Origin: Silene conica | Taxonomy: Eukaryota; Streptophyta; Magnoliopsida; Caryophyllales; Caryophyllaceae | DNA: 64,000 nt | Direction of reading: 5' to 3' | NCBI GenBank assembly: GCA_029255685.2 | Contig: CM055312.2 | Location: 2,566,649-2,630,648, forward strand | Shown: positions 38,717 through 50,178 of the stretch, piece by piece | Layout: every line of letters starts with the position of its first letter | Position numbering within the stretch: the stretch's first letter is position 1 | The notes under the pieces: generated by a model | Told to the model about the DNA's origin: nothing | Database searches by the model: none | The model's input: the letters and a program-made list of their open reading frames with translations, nothing else | Program-made: the position numbers and the translations under genes

Positions 38717-38998
38717 GACCAACTCCAATTGCAAGCTACAAAACCGTGTAGCTTGTTTTGCTCCATATTTTTCCAAGTAACAAAGCGTTCAAACTACAAT
38801 ACTCTTCAATGGTAAACTACAATAGATGTAGCTTAAAAAAACCCACTAACAAATAAATATTATAATAAATTATTTTTTTGTTTTTTATTTATTCGCTTAT
38901 AAACAACACATATTTTTTGTAATCCAATGATAAGCATACCGCTTGATAATTTACTATTTTTACAAGTAGGTCCTTAAAGATAACCATTAGAATTATTC
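38717..38998. mobile_element. PIF/Harbinger-like MITE, TSD TAA
   Basis: TAA flanks both sides (38714-38716, 38999-39001). Ends GACCAACTCCAATTGCAAG and, inverted, GAATAATTCTAATGGTTA, an imperfect pair of the type seen at 34629-34943. An inverted pair CAAGCTAC / GTAGCTTG lies near the left end. Confidence 0.55.
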
Positions 38999-39001
38999 TA
39001 A

Positions 39002-39797
39002 CAAATCCCTCGTAGCCAACTCTTTTAGGTGGAAAGAATTCACACTAATTCGGGGAACTTGGCTACTTTTTTAGGGACCATTTCAAGTCCAAAACAACGA
39101 AGACGTGCCTCTAATTCACAAAGTTTGTACTTATTTATCACAAATTCTTATTTACAACAGCACTATCCGTCGCAAGCTTATCACGGATACCGTTTCCTCT
39201 CACAAAATACCCATTTTTTCTCTCTCTCCGACACTATTTATGTGGTCCTCTTTCTCCACTAACTCATTTTATATCCATTTTATCTCACAAAATATCCGTC
39301 ACAAATGGTGACCCGTCACAAGTAAGACTTACTATAGTTTATTGGGGTATATTTTGGCTTTCCAATTCCTTTTAAAGGTACGTGTCATGTTAAAGATTTT
39401 CGGTTAGTTTGGCTAATTATATATACAAACCTACCAACCTAAACTATAATTAAGTTTATGCATGATTATTATTTCGCATTATTCTTTTAGAGGTTTCAAA
39501 AAACCTATTAGTCCTCCATTCCGATCAATAATAATCTAATACTTTAAAGGTTAAGGAAACAAATATGAGTGAATTTGAAGCATAGAAAATCACTTAATTT
39601 CATATGCACATACGAGTAACGAGTCATAAAAGGCTGCCAAAAATAGAAATAGATTATTTAATGATACATCCAAAATGAAAATAGTAAACAATTAACCGGA
39701 ATGAAGAGAGTGGAATAATAGTTGGATAAGATCGTGCTGCGCTAATTAGAACAATTTGCTTAAAGAAATTTTATCAAATACCCCATTATACTATAGA
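39002..39797. other. Intergenic DNA with a CCGTCACAA-type repeat
   Basis: 39142-39333 contains CTTATTTACAACAGCAC at the left and, inverted, AGTCTTACTTGTGACGGG at the right, with two CCGTC motifs inside; a partial relative occurs at 39945-40005. It is probably an old MITE, but the ends are too degraded to fix. Confidence 0.35.
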
Positions 39798-40583
39798 CTA
39801 GTATTTATACCCGTGCGATGCACGTATACTAAATTATTTGTAATATTTATAAAACTTGTCACCATATAATAAAAGTGACTATTTTTCTTTTATTTTGATT
39901 ATGTTTTGTTAACATGAAAATTATTAGTAATTCTGATTGCTCAAATTCTTATTTGTAATGCTCGATATTCGTCACAAGTTTGTGACGGGTCAAATAAATC
40001 TCACATCGGAGGATAGAGACAAGTTATATGTGATTTTCTATACATTACACTCTTATTTTATCTTATCTACCTATATAAATAATACTTTAACCGGATGTCC
40101 AATACAAGTGAGACCTATTGTTTTAATTATTCTTGGCACAAAAATAACCATATGCTCCATATTGTAACTTAGGTATATAGCTTTTAACCAGCCTAGCATA
40201 GCATGCAACCATATTATAACCTAATTCTTAATGACTTGATTTGAATTCGAATACTTTATTACATTAAATATTCTACAAAAATTAGTTTATATAAATAAAA
40301 ACTTGTAGGATGAAATCAATTATCTAAAAGAGGGTCTACAAAAAGTTTGATCAATTAATCCAAAAGGATTAAGGAGATTTGCGAGAATTCAACTTATTTT
40401 TCATTATTTACTACCAGTCTACCGTTATACTATTTTATTATATTTCCTATCTATTAAGTTAGTAAATAATTATAAAATGGTATAAAGATTTATCTAATAT
40501 ATCCTCAATCCTCACATTTAACCAGTAATTGCTTATAGTTTGGTCCATGTAAGATTTTTATTTATAAACGATAAACAATTAAT
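39798..40583 (-). mobile_element. Minus-strand Helitron 3' end at 39798 (extent unknown)
   Basis: Read on the minus strand: hairpin CGTGC-ATC-GCACG (39812-39824), spacer GGTATAAATA, CTAG (39798-39801). The plus-strand base before CTAG is A, consistent with insertion between A and T. The element would extend to the right; its 5' end was not found, so the right coordinate is only the start of the next element. Confidence 0.6.
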
Positions 40584-41236
40584 TAGGCGATGTTTGACAA
40601 ACAGTAGAAGCAGATTCGTAATAGCAGATAACATTAACAGATTACGGTTAGTAGATTTTAGTAGTAGATTTGACTATTAAATTAAATTAGCAGATTAAGA
40701 AAAGGTGTTTGATAATTAACAGATCATCATAGGATAATTAGAACGGTTTCATGTGTAAATTGAACATGCTAATACAATATGCTGCTATTAGCACATATTC
40801 AAAAATAGTAGAGGTCGACCAATATGTTATCAGAATATGCTACTCCCTTCTATTCTGAATATTTGTCACATTTGGGGTTGGGTACGGGAATTAAGGAATT
40901 CATTTGTTTAATTTAAAGTAATGTGTGGGGTGGGAAGATTAGAGAGACGGAATGTATTATTGATTATTATTGTGAGTAGAGTTGATTAAAATAAGTAGTG
41001 TTGTGGGGTAAGGTGGGGTATTATTGTGGTTAGAGTGAATAAAATAAGTATAAACAATGTCCCAAAATGGAATATGGGACATTTACGTGACTAGACGAAA
41101 ACGGAAAATGTGAGAGTTATTCAGATTGGAGTGATAATTTACCAAATACATGTAAATAGTAGATTAATTGGTCAACCAATTAATAACGCAAAATATACTA
41201 ATTTCATTCAATATGTTGTTTACCAAACAAATATAG
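40584..41236. mobile_element. hAT-like MITE, copy 2, interrupted by a Stowaway
   Basis: Same internal order of motifs as 32460-32830 (GTAGAAGCAGATT, GATTTGACTATTAAATTAAA, CCAATATG). It is split by the Stowaway at 40843-41134; the right remainder matches the end of copy 1 (CATTCAATATGTTG). Confidence 0.6.
40843..41134. mobile_element. Stowaway (Tc1/mariner) MITE nested in the hAT-like MITE
   Basis: TA on both sides (40841-40842, 41135-41136). Ends CTCCCTTCTATTCTGAATA and inverted CACTCCAATCTGAATAA. A second inverted pair just inside, TTGGGACAT-type, is partial. Non-coding. Confidence 0.75.
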
Positions 41237-41656
41237 ACGAATAAAATTGAGTAATTGACAAAACAAAAAGATTATGGTATGTCATAAAGTCTTTAGAACA
41301 AAACCGTTAGAATGAGTGGATCAAAAAGATTGTTTTGTATGTGAATTTAGACCAATCAACATCAAGAACCATTTAATCATGGAACATCAATAATCATAAC
41401 TTTGCAATTATTCGTAGGTTTAATTTAATTACAGAAAGCAACTCTGTACTTGCTCACACAACCATCTCAATCATTCTGCCTCCAATCATTATGGGAGAGG
41501 GACTTTAATCAAAAATCACAAGTCGATATTAATTCCCCATAAATTTAAAATAGATATATTCGTTTTAAGCAAAAGTTTAATAATAATTTGTCAAAGCAAA
41601 TAACAGGTTGCTTTTTGTCTTTATCAATAATTATATATATTTTTTTTTAAAGAAAG
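41237..41656. other. Intergenic DNA
   Basis: Nothing recognised except the 5-bp target copy GAAAG at 41652-41656 that belongs to the copia element. Confidence 0.3.
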
Positions 41657-43287
41657 TATTGAAATATACTTTAGGAAATAATATTATGAAGATAATATTG
41701 TAACTATATTTAGTTGCTGTAATATTTAGTATCCTTATTTTGTGAATAATGCATTCCTCCACGGAGATGTGAATAATCACACAATTAGATGTGAATAATC
41801 ATGTTGTTGCTGTTTCGAAGGGATGGTCAATCACACAATTAGATGTGAATAATGCATTCCTCCACGGAGATCTGGAGGAGGAAGTTTACATGAGGATGCC
41901 ACCCGGTTTTGAGAAAGGAAGATCGACTAAAGTTTGCAAGTTGAGAAAATCGTTATATGGACTCAAACAAGCATCACTGAATTGGTTTGCTAAATTAACT
42001 AAAATCATTGACAAGGTATGGGTTCATTCAATCTTTAGCGGACTATTCGTTGTTCACTTATAATAAAGATGGCGTGTTTATTGGAGTTTTGGTTTACGTC
42101 GATGATATGATAATTGTGAGTGATAGCGAGGAGGCTAGCAAGCGTCTCAAAGTTTTTCTTGATAAAAGCTTCGGTATCAAGGACCTTGGTCGATTAAGAT
42201 ATTTTCTCGGAATTGAAGTAGCAGCTAGTTCGAAAGGCGTTTTCCTTAGCCAAAGAAAATATGCTCTAGAAATCATAAAGGAAGCGGGTTTGGAAGAAGC
42301 TAAGCCAACCGATTTGCCAATACACACGAATCATTCCTTGGCATTGGCAGACGGTGCTCTACTCCATGATCCAATGGTGTATAGGCGGTTGGTTGGTCGA
42401 CTTATCTACTTGACAATTACGAGACCGGAATTGGTGTACACGGTTCACATTCTAAGTCAATTTGTGCATGCTCCGAGAAAAGAGCACATGGATGCTGTGT
42501 TGAGAGCCATTCGATACATAAAAGGAAGCCCGGGTAAGGGAATTGTCATGGGCCGAAGTAATGACTTATTGTTACGAGGTTATTCAGATTCTGATTATGC
42601 ACGGTGCCCGTTAACTAGGAGATCATTAACCGGATATTTCGTGACTTTGGGAAACTCGCCAATTTCGTGGAGAGCTAAGAAACAGACTACAGTGGCGAGA
42701 TCGAGTGCAGAAGCGGAATATCGTGCCATGGGAGCCGTGACAAGTGAAGTTATTTGGCTAAAGTCTTTCTTAAAATCACTTGGAATTATTCATAGCACTC
42801 CTATTGAAATATATTGTGACAACACGGCTGCCCTTCATATTGCTAAAAACCCCGTCTTCCATGATCGTACCAAGCATATTGAGGTAGACTGTCATTTTAT
42901 AAGGCATCATATTTTGAATAAAACAATTTCTACTTCCTATATACGAAGTAAAGAACAGTTAGCGGATATCTTCACAAAAGCGTTAGGTGGAGAAGCGTTT
43001 CAATTCTACGGTCCAAGTTGGGCATTAGCTTGTCAACTGCTCCAACTTGAGGGGGAGTATTGAAATATACCTTAGGAAATAATATTATGAAGATAATATT
43101 GTAACTATATTTAGTTGCTGTAATATTTAGTATCCTTATTTTGTAGGCTTAACTTAAGGAAGTGGATATCTTGTTTGGTGTTAGGTGTACTATATATATT
43201 GTTAGCAATGTACCAGTATCATTCAATTAATACAACGTATGATTAAGCTTTCCCTTTCACTTGTCTTCTCTGTTCATTCTGTTTTCA
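41657..43287 (+). mobile_element. Reduced Ty1/copia LTR retrotransposon
   Basis: Bounded by target duplications GAAAG at 41652-41656 and 43288-43292. Parts that survive: the start of the left LTR, an RT-RNase H portion of pol, a polypurine tract (TTGAGGGGGAG, 43047-43057) and the whole right LTR (43058-43287, 230 bp, ending TTTTCA). gag, protease and integrase are not present. Broken, with several breaks. The shared LTR stretch is still nearly identical, so the insertion itself may be fairly recent. Confidence 0.85.
41791..43063 (+). pseudogene. Ty1/copia RT-RNase H remnant
   Basis: Recognised by copia-lineage blocks: [65 protein letters not shown]-like (ARSSAEAEYRAMG) and RTKHIEVDCHFIR. It is a fossil part of the element at 41657-43287 and not a host gene. 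Confidence 0.88.
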
Positions 43288-43292
43288 GAAAG

Positions 43293-44011
43293 ATCACTGC
43301 ATTAATAAATAGTCATATGACATCTACAATATATATATATAATTTGATCGGATACAACTCGCCTAGAATCAAATAAAATAAAATCTTGTTCAAAGAGAGA
43401 TCTGTAAACTTGAATTGCTTCAAAACACGTCCTCTATCATATCGCCGCAAACAGTTTTTCACAAGAGAATCGTAGGATCTTGAGCCTTGACGAGAGACGA
43501 TTTCATATGACCAAATTAAGTGCAACCAACAAATCGACACCATATGTAATACCATATAACGATTTATTACGAAACCGATCTTCTGCATCTTCATCATATA
43601 AGAAACGACCAAAACGCTCATATCTATATTACCAATAGAACTAAAACCTTGAATAACAAGGACTGAAAAAACTCCGAAAATAGAGACAAACGAAAAACCT
43701 TGAATAACAAGGACTGAAAGGACTCCGAAAATAGAGACAAACGAACGGATCTCACCAAAAGGGAGACTTTTATTGATTAATTCGTAGGGTTTCATAGTAA
43801 AAATTGATAAATAAAGTTTTATGGGGGCTTACCATCGATCAAAAGTCGATGGAAGCCCCAAGATTTAATTGATGGAGGCTAGGGTTTTTTTAGGGAGAAG
43901 AAAGAGAGGCTAGGGATTTAATCAATAATTATATTTGAATATGAGAATTATCTATTTTTAATCGAGTGTTTTCATTTTCTTTAAAAACTTTATTTAAAAA
44001 ATAGGAATTTA
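43293..44011. other. Intergenic DNA with a short tandem repeat and a hairpin
   Basis: A repeat of about 50 bp (CCTTGAATAACAAGGACTGA ... ATAGAGACAAACGA) occurs twice at about 43648-43745. At 43824-43859 GGGGCTTACCATCGA pairs with TCGATGGAAGCCCC around a 7-nt loop. The minus-strand 160-codon ORF across the repeat has no recognisable domain and is probably not a gene. Confidence 0.45.
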
Positions 44012-44658
44012 GGGGGAGTTTGGTTAGAGAAAGAGAAAAAGAAAGAGAAAGGGAAAGGAAATAAGAAAGTGTAAAAGGGGGAAAGGAAAGGGATTGCCTA
44101 AAACTTAATTAGTTGTTTGGTTACTCTAAAAAAAGAGAACTAATGGTTCACTCACACTTACTCCTACCTAGGGATGTCATTGGGGCGGGGACGGGTAAAG
44201 CTTTGGCGGGTGGTGGGGCGGGTACGATGGTGGTGGTAGAGATGTCATGGCGGTGTCGGTGGCGGTGGTGACGGTGGTCACGATGGTGATGGTGGTGGAG
44301 TGTCATGGCAGTGGTGGTGGTAGCGGTGTCACGACGGTGGTGGTGGTGGGGGTGTTAGGGCGGTGGTGGCGATGGTAGTGGTGGAGGTGGCGGCGGTGGC
44401 GGTGGCGTCATGGTGGTGGTTTGGTGGTGGCTATTGTGGTGGTAGTTGTAGTGTGATGATAGGTGAAGAAAATGGTTGAAGGGTAACGAGGGTAATGAAA
44501 TCTCATACGCTTGGGGGTTGGGGGTAAGGAATTAGATGAATTAAGGGGTGAGAGAGGGAGTTCCATTTCCTTTGTTTGTGTCACACAAACACCAACAAAG
44601 GAAATGAGTAACTTTATTTCCCTTACCCTTTCTTATAGACCCTCAACCAAACTCCCCC
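44012..44658. mobile_element. Tourist-like (PIF/Harbinger) element with a GGT-rich array
   Basis: TTA on both sides (44009-44011, 44659-44661). Terminal repeats GGGGGAGTTTGGTT and its inverted copy. The interior 44190-44460 is a G-rich tract of GGT/GGC triplets with repeats of GGTGGTGG, and a smaller purine-rich GAAAGAGAAAG block lies near the left end. 647 bp, non-coding. Confidence 0.75.
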
Positions 44659-44661
44659 TTA

Positions 44662-46312
44662 AATCCTTATATTTATAAAATCATAGTATTATAATTTGTT
44701 ATACTTGTAAGGATTTTTTGGTGTCATACGAGAATATTTGTGGTAGTGAGATTCGAAGTCGTGACCTATTATATTATCACGATTTTCACAATAGATCGAT
44801 CTTAATTACTAAGTTAAAGCTCTTGGGCAAAGTCTTAATTTAGTTACATAACTAGTTTAGATCCCGTGATAAAGCACTGTATTTTTTAGATTTTTTTGTA
44901 TATAGAGACGTTCTCGAGTATTTTTAATTGAATTTTAAAATCTATTGAATATATAGTAACATAAAAAAAAATAAAGTTTGCTACAATCAAAAGGCACTTT
45001 GAGTTAATTTATTTTTGTCTTAACTTATTATTCTATTTATAACAATATTATATCATTACATGCAATTAATTTATGATATTAATAATACAATTAAGTTAGA
45101 TAGAAAACATAGTTAGTAATTAGCATGCGTACCGATCTTATAACGAAAACAGGTAAAAACAGTATACCACGCATCTAGAAAAAGTGATTTACAAACTACT
45201 AGCATAATATTTTCACCTTTTCATTCATATAACCGATTGATTTTTTTTTTAAAACCACTTTAAAGTGTTACCGTAAGAAAAATACTTATATAAATAATCA
45301 CTATTTTTTATGCTTTTCTATTTTTCAAACTCTTCATAATCATAAAATTTGTAACACTAACTTTTTCTGTCTTGGTTAATTAATAGTTTACAATTTTTTT
45401 ATATAACTTTACTCTAAACTTTATCTTTTAAAAATATTAAAAGCAATTCACCCCTAGTTCTATTTTCTACATTGATCTTTGTAAATAAAGAATATAAGTC
45501 AAAATTCCATTACAAATGAGTGAATAAAATTTATTTGTGATAATGTTATTTTCTGAGTCATACTCTTTCATGTACAAAAATTACTCTATCATGGACATAA
45601 TTTACCAATTTATTTCTCCTATTTCAACCTTTCTTTCTCAATGTTCTCCTCCAAATTGTTACCCCTTCAACCAATACCAGACCACCACCCAAATACCTTC
45701 CCCATATATAGCCCCAACACGTCTCCTCGACCCACCCTCCTAGACCTGTTGCCCGACCAACATCGGTGCACCAAAGCACCACAACACCACCAACAACATT
45801 CCTCTCGGTTTAACACCAACCAACCACTGCGGGTATCACCGTGGCACGACCACCAGTGCTCAACCAGAAACCCGAGCGGTGATTGGCGAATGAGGATGGT
45901 CAACGAAGCATTAAAGGGCAACGATTCCTACCCAACTCAACTACCTGAGACCCCGATGCCTTAAACATAGGCCTTCCTTCGCACCGCACCACCGGCACCC
46001 TACCCTGCAACCTCTTGCTCATAAACCCTAATTTCACAATTTTTGACTTTATCTAACCTGATTTAATCATTACATGATTATTTACAATTTATACAAAGAA
46101 CAAAGTAGTGAATGTATCAAAGTCAATATTTGATTGTAGAATTAAGATTGAAATTGATTAATTTGATGGAAATTTGATTAATATTTTGGGCAGAAAAAGA
46201 GAGAATTTCTGAAATTGTTATTTGTGGTAGAGGGTAAGGTGTGGAAAAGTTATGGAAAAAAGTCCATAAAAGAATAAAACTCGTCTATGAATAAGCAATG
46301 GTGTTTTTTTTT
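44662..46312. other. Intergenic DNA; degenerate Helitron end at 44852
   Basis: At 44852 CTAG is preceded by A and followed by TTTAGATCCCGTGATAAAGCAC. On the minus strand this reads as a decayed Helitron 3' end: hairpin arms reduced to GTG/CAC, then CTAG. 45640-45980 is C-rich with CCACCA repeats that open several proline-rich frames; none looks like a gene. The rest is AT-rich. Confidence 0.45.
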
Positions 46313-47434
46313 CGGAATTACTTTTTCACATACAGACTTTACTTTTTCACATACACTTTTTCATAAAATTTCCATCCTCTGTCCTTTTTTCCTAAACCTA
46401 AACTCTCTTCCCTAAATAAAAACTCTCCTTCCTAAACCTAAACAAAACAAATCAATTCCTCTAAAAACTTAAAAACTGGATTACAATTCCTCAATATTAA
46501 CGATTATAAATATGTTTTATTAAATTTATTAAGTTTATATTTTACTGAAATCATCCTTAATTGTTTATTACGTTCGTCGTACATCCGTCTTCAATTAATG
46601 CGTCGTCAATTTCAATTTCTCTGTTCAATTTCATTCTTCTAATTCAACAAAATAAATCAACAATTGAAATGAAAAGCTTGACTGCGGCTAGGATGGATTC
46701 TAATTCAACAAAATAAATTAACAATTATCAATTTCATTCTTCTAATTCCGTTCATTTACCGCTATCTTCTTCAGCATTGAAGCTTCGTTGAGCGATGAAC
46801 TGCCCTCCTTCGTTGGGTAAGTTGCAGAATCGGTCCAGAGCAGCATCAGAAAAGAACTCGTCATCACCATCAAATTTCAGCTCATCACCATACGAAGTTA
46901 TACAGCCGATACACCCGATAGAGCCAATGTCATACTGTACAATAGAACAAAACCATCAGAGTTCATTCACAACCATGTTTGAGAACTTCACAGCGATCCT
47001 ATACATTAATTAGAAATTCCCATCATTCTTTGCATTCAGAGCTCAATATTTACCTTTATTTGCAAGTACAACAAAAATACAAAATTCGGAATCTATCAAT
47101 TAGTCATAGTACTTCAAGATAAGCCGTTGTTAATTGTGTAGTTATCTTTTTTATTTCTTTAATTTTTGGTTCATTATTTCTTTAGTGACGGCGGCGACGG
47201 AAGGGTGTGCGGCATGAGGAGGGGAAGGGACGACGGGAGGGGAAGGGGAAATGGTGGCGACGGAGTTGTGATATGACGGCGGTGAACGAAGTCGGTGAAC
47301 GGAGTGGTAGATTTAAGAGGATGAAGGAAGGGAGAAAATTAAAATTAATGGAGGGAATGTAAAAAAATGACAAGGGTAGGAGGGTAAAAATCGTATGTGA
47401 AAGAGGAGAATTCTTATGTGAAAAAGCACGTCCC
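46313..47434. mobile_element. Mutator-like non-autonomous element, copy 1
   Basis: Long T-rich terminal repeats: left CGGAATTACTTTTTCACATA, right inverted GGGACGTGCTTTTTCACATA, each followed by a second TTTCACATAC motif. It sits between runs of nine and ten T, so the target duplication may be 9 T, as expected for MULEs. The interior has short ORFs only; 47190-47260 is purine-rich. Confidence 0.6.
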
Positions 47435-48358
47435 TTTTTTTTTTATCGAAAATCCTTACTTGAAGTATATATCTTTATCGTGATCTATATAGGGAGTCAT
47501 GTCAAATTATAATAAGCTAAGTTGTGTCATACTATTGTCTATGGCTACAATATTTTTTACTGTTTATAAAATTATAAAAATTAATGTTAGCATATAAGGT
47601 TATGGCATGTATATATCATTAATATCAATCTTCATTTCTTTACTTATTAAAATGAAGAAAATTGCAATAATTAATAATTAATAATTATAAATTATTTTGT
47701 TCCCATATTAGAGCATGGGTGATTTTGCGGAGAAAACGTTCTGATAGACTTATTCCTTTAGGTTTTTAGATATCACAAAACTTCAAGAGACGGTCTCTTA
47801 ATAACGTTATTGAGAGACACACATGATGGGATAACAGACTCACTGAAATTTTTATTTCCCCATTATGTTTCTCACTAGACGGTCTCTTAGGTCTCTTACG
47901 ACCTACTTGATAATTATTGGATCAATGTCAATCGGAATCTACTAATGATCGAAAATGATGGTGTATAGTATGGTATTGATGGGTGTTGAAGATTTGGAAG
48001 GCATAAGAAACCAAAATTACAGATTGGATTGAAGAATGATATACAGATTTAATTAAGATGTGGAGTAGTAGTTAATCAATGACATCAAATCTGATTCTCG
48101 ATCTCCTCATCATCATTAACTCCTATCTGGGAATGCAACATCCTTCCCCTCAATCAATTTCCCCAAATTACTTTTCAACTTACCACAATTAGATAAATAA
48201 ATATAAAATGATGCTGTTTTACTTTTAAGATGAATTTCTGACTTTATATATCTAAGACGGTTTTATGCAAGAAACTGTATGATATTCAAAATTTGCTCGA
48301 CTTAACAAATTTAATAGTTATGACTTATGAGAAATTTTGAATTCAGTTTGTTTTTTTA
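47435..48358. other. Intergenic DNA with AGACGGTCTCT palindromes
   Basis: AGAGACGGTCTCTTA at about 47788 and TAGACGGTCTCTTAGG at about 47875 are remnants of a common plant inverted-repeat family. No gene recognised. Confidence 0.35.
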
Positions 48359-49087
48359 GTCGTGTTTTTTCACATACGGATTTTACTCTTTCATAAACGC
48401 GTTTTACAAGTTTGCCCTTATCATTTTTTTCATCTCACCCCACGACTTCCCTTCCCTTCCCACCCTTGACCCTTCGACATTCTCTTTCGGTCCAACGTCC
48501 TCTCGCCTCCGTCCCAGCCTCCCTTGTTCCACCTCGCTTATTCCGACCACCATGAATTCGCACCACCCACCACGACAATGTATGGAGTACGTTATCTAAT
48601 CTTGTACTGTATACATTGAAATTACACTTTTTTTCCAACAAAAATGGTCAAGGGAAATTATCTGCATTGCGACCAGAGCATGCCTATGAAAACGGCGTTG
48701 TGTTTTGGGCGTTGTGTTTTGGTTATACTGCAATTTTAAGTTGATCAATTGCACAATGATGGAAGTAAAAACCAAGTAGCATCTTCCCTCTACAACACTG
48801 CGGATAACATTAATTATAATGTCTTTAACATTTGCCGTAATTGCGTTTGACGATGCCGAGTTGCCGACTTGTCATACTTGTCATTTGTGACAAATTCTGG
48901 CAGTAAGTATAGACGGTTTATAACAGAAATTGGTGTATATTTTCAAGGACCGTAATCAGTTTAGGCTTTAGAGATAGAGATTGGTGAAAGAGGGTAATTT
49001 AGTTTTTAGGTAAAAAGGGTACTTGACGAAAACTTAATGAAAAAATGTATGTAAAAAAGTAAAATTCGTAGGCGAAAAAGTAATTCT
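48359..49087. mobile_element. Mutator-like non-autonomous element, copy 2
   Basis: The left end (TTTTTTCACATACGGATTTT) and the inverted right end (TACTTTTTCGCCTACGAATTTTACTT) match the terminal repeats of 46313-47434. The interior differs from copy 1 and includes a CCCTTCCC-rich stretch at 48445-48535. Confidence 0.5.
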
Positions 49088-49221
49088 GTTTTTATTCTGT
49101 GATTTCATTGAATGAAGAAATTAGTTTTAAACATTCTATTTCCCTCTTTATGACCCAAATACAGGTATGGTGACGAGCTTTTTTGGTATTCTGTTTCTCT
49201 CTTTATGACCCAACGGTACTA

Positions 49222-49380
49222 CTCCCTCCATTCTTTTTATATCCTCTTATCAAGACAATCCAATAAAGATCTCACATGAATATATTTCCGTGAACGGGTT
49301 GAGAGAAAATTGACGTTGAATACTCGATTGTGAATAGTGTCCAAAAGAGAAATGGGGTGATATAAAAAGAATGGAAGGAG
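49222..49380. mobile_element. Stowaway MITE
   Basis: TA duplication at both sides. Ends CTCCCTCCATTCTTTTTATA and its near-exact inverted copy. 159 bp. Confidence 0.85.
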
Positions 49381-49382
49381 TA

Positions 49383-50178
49383 TAAGGGCTTATTTGTACA
49401 CAATCTTCGTCTCGACCGCTACACTAAAACAAATATTTGGAACTCCATCTACTTCTCCATACACTTTTTCCCTTCCCCTTCCCCTTCCCCTTCCCCTTCC
49501 GTTAACAGTAACACTATTACATTCGTTTAATACATACTCTGATACATTTAGTAATAAAATTAAATATCGTCATCAGAAGTAAAAAACACCATCCTTGCTA
49601 CTAGAGTTCAAAATGAGCACCACTCGTAAAAAAAAACATGAATATAACTTTTGTAGACGCCCAACGGATATCAGTTACAGGTGGTGCCGTGGTGGTGGAC
49701 TGGTGAGGTAAACTTCGACAACAAATAGAAAACATCATTCAACGGCCTCAGTGATGCCAAAGGCAAATTCCATGTTCCAGAACACACTGAAAGTGAAACT
49801 TCTCTTAACCGTCTATTCTATATAAACGAAATCAGCTTCTAGTTTCCAATATATTACAATTTTGAGGAATCGTCTAACAAATTTCTTACAAGTGTTACAA
49901 ATCTGAATGTAAACCCCCCTATTATATTTCCATGAATAAGAGTTTGAGATGGTATCATACTAATTACTAACTACATCTATCTAATAAGCTGTAACAAAAG
50001 CGGAAAAAGAACTTCGCGGCTACTTGGTTCTACGAGGGTGAAGTTATATACCCTAAGCAATTAACAATGAAGAATGATGACGTTTGCAAATTGCATGTAA
50101 GATGTACGCATCTAACTCGAGTTTCAATAATGTACATCAGTAGAAAAGGAACCTGATTATACTGCCTTAGTTGTTCTC
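49383..50178. other. Intergenic DNA downstream of the reticulon gene
   Basis: A (CCCCTT)n microsatellite of about five units lies at 49467-49500. The part near 50178 is the presumed 3' UTR of the minus-strand reticulon gene. No other feature seen. Confidence 0.4.

Noticed and set aside
43313-43795. 160-codon minus-strand ORF with a repeated SFVSIFGVFSVLVIQGFS segment
   Set aside because: The repeat is a DNA-level tandem duplication, no domain is recognisable, and the region has no exon-like borders.
45540-45964. Proline- and histidine-rich ORFs on both strands
   Set aside because: Low-complexity C-rich DNA opens several frames at once; no homology recognised.
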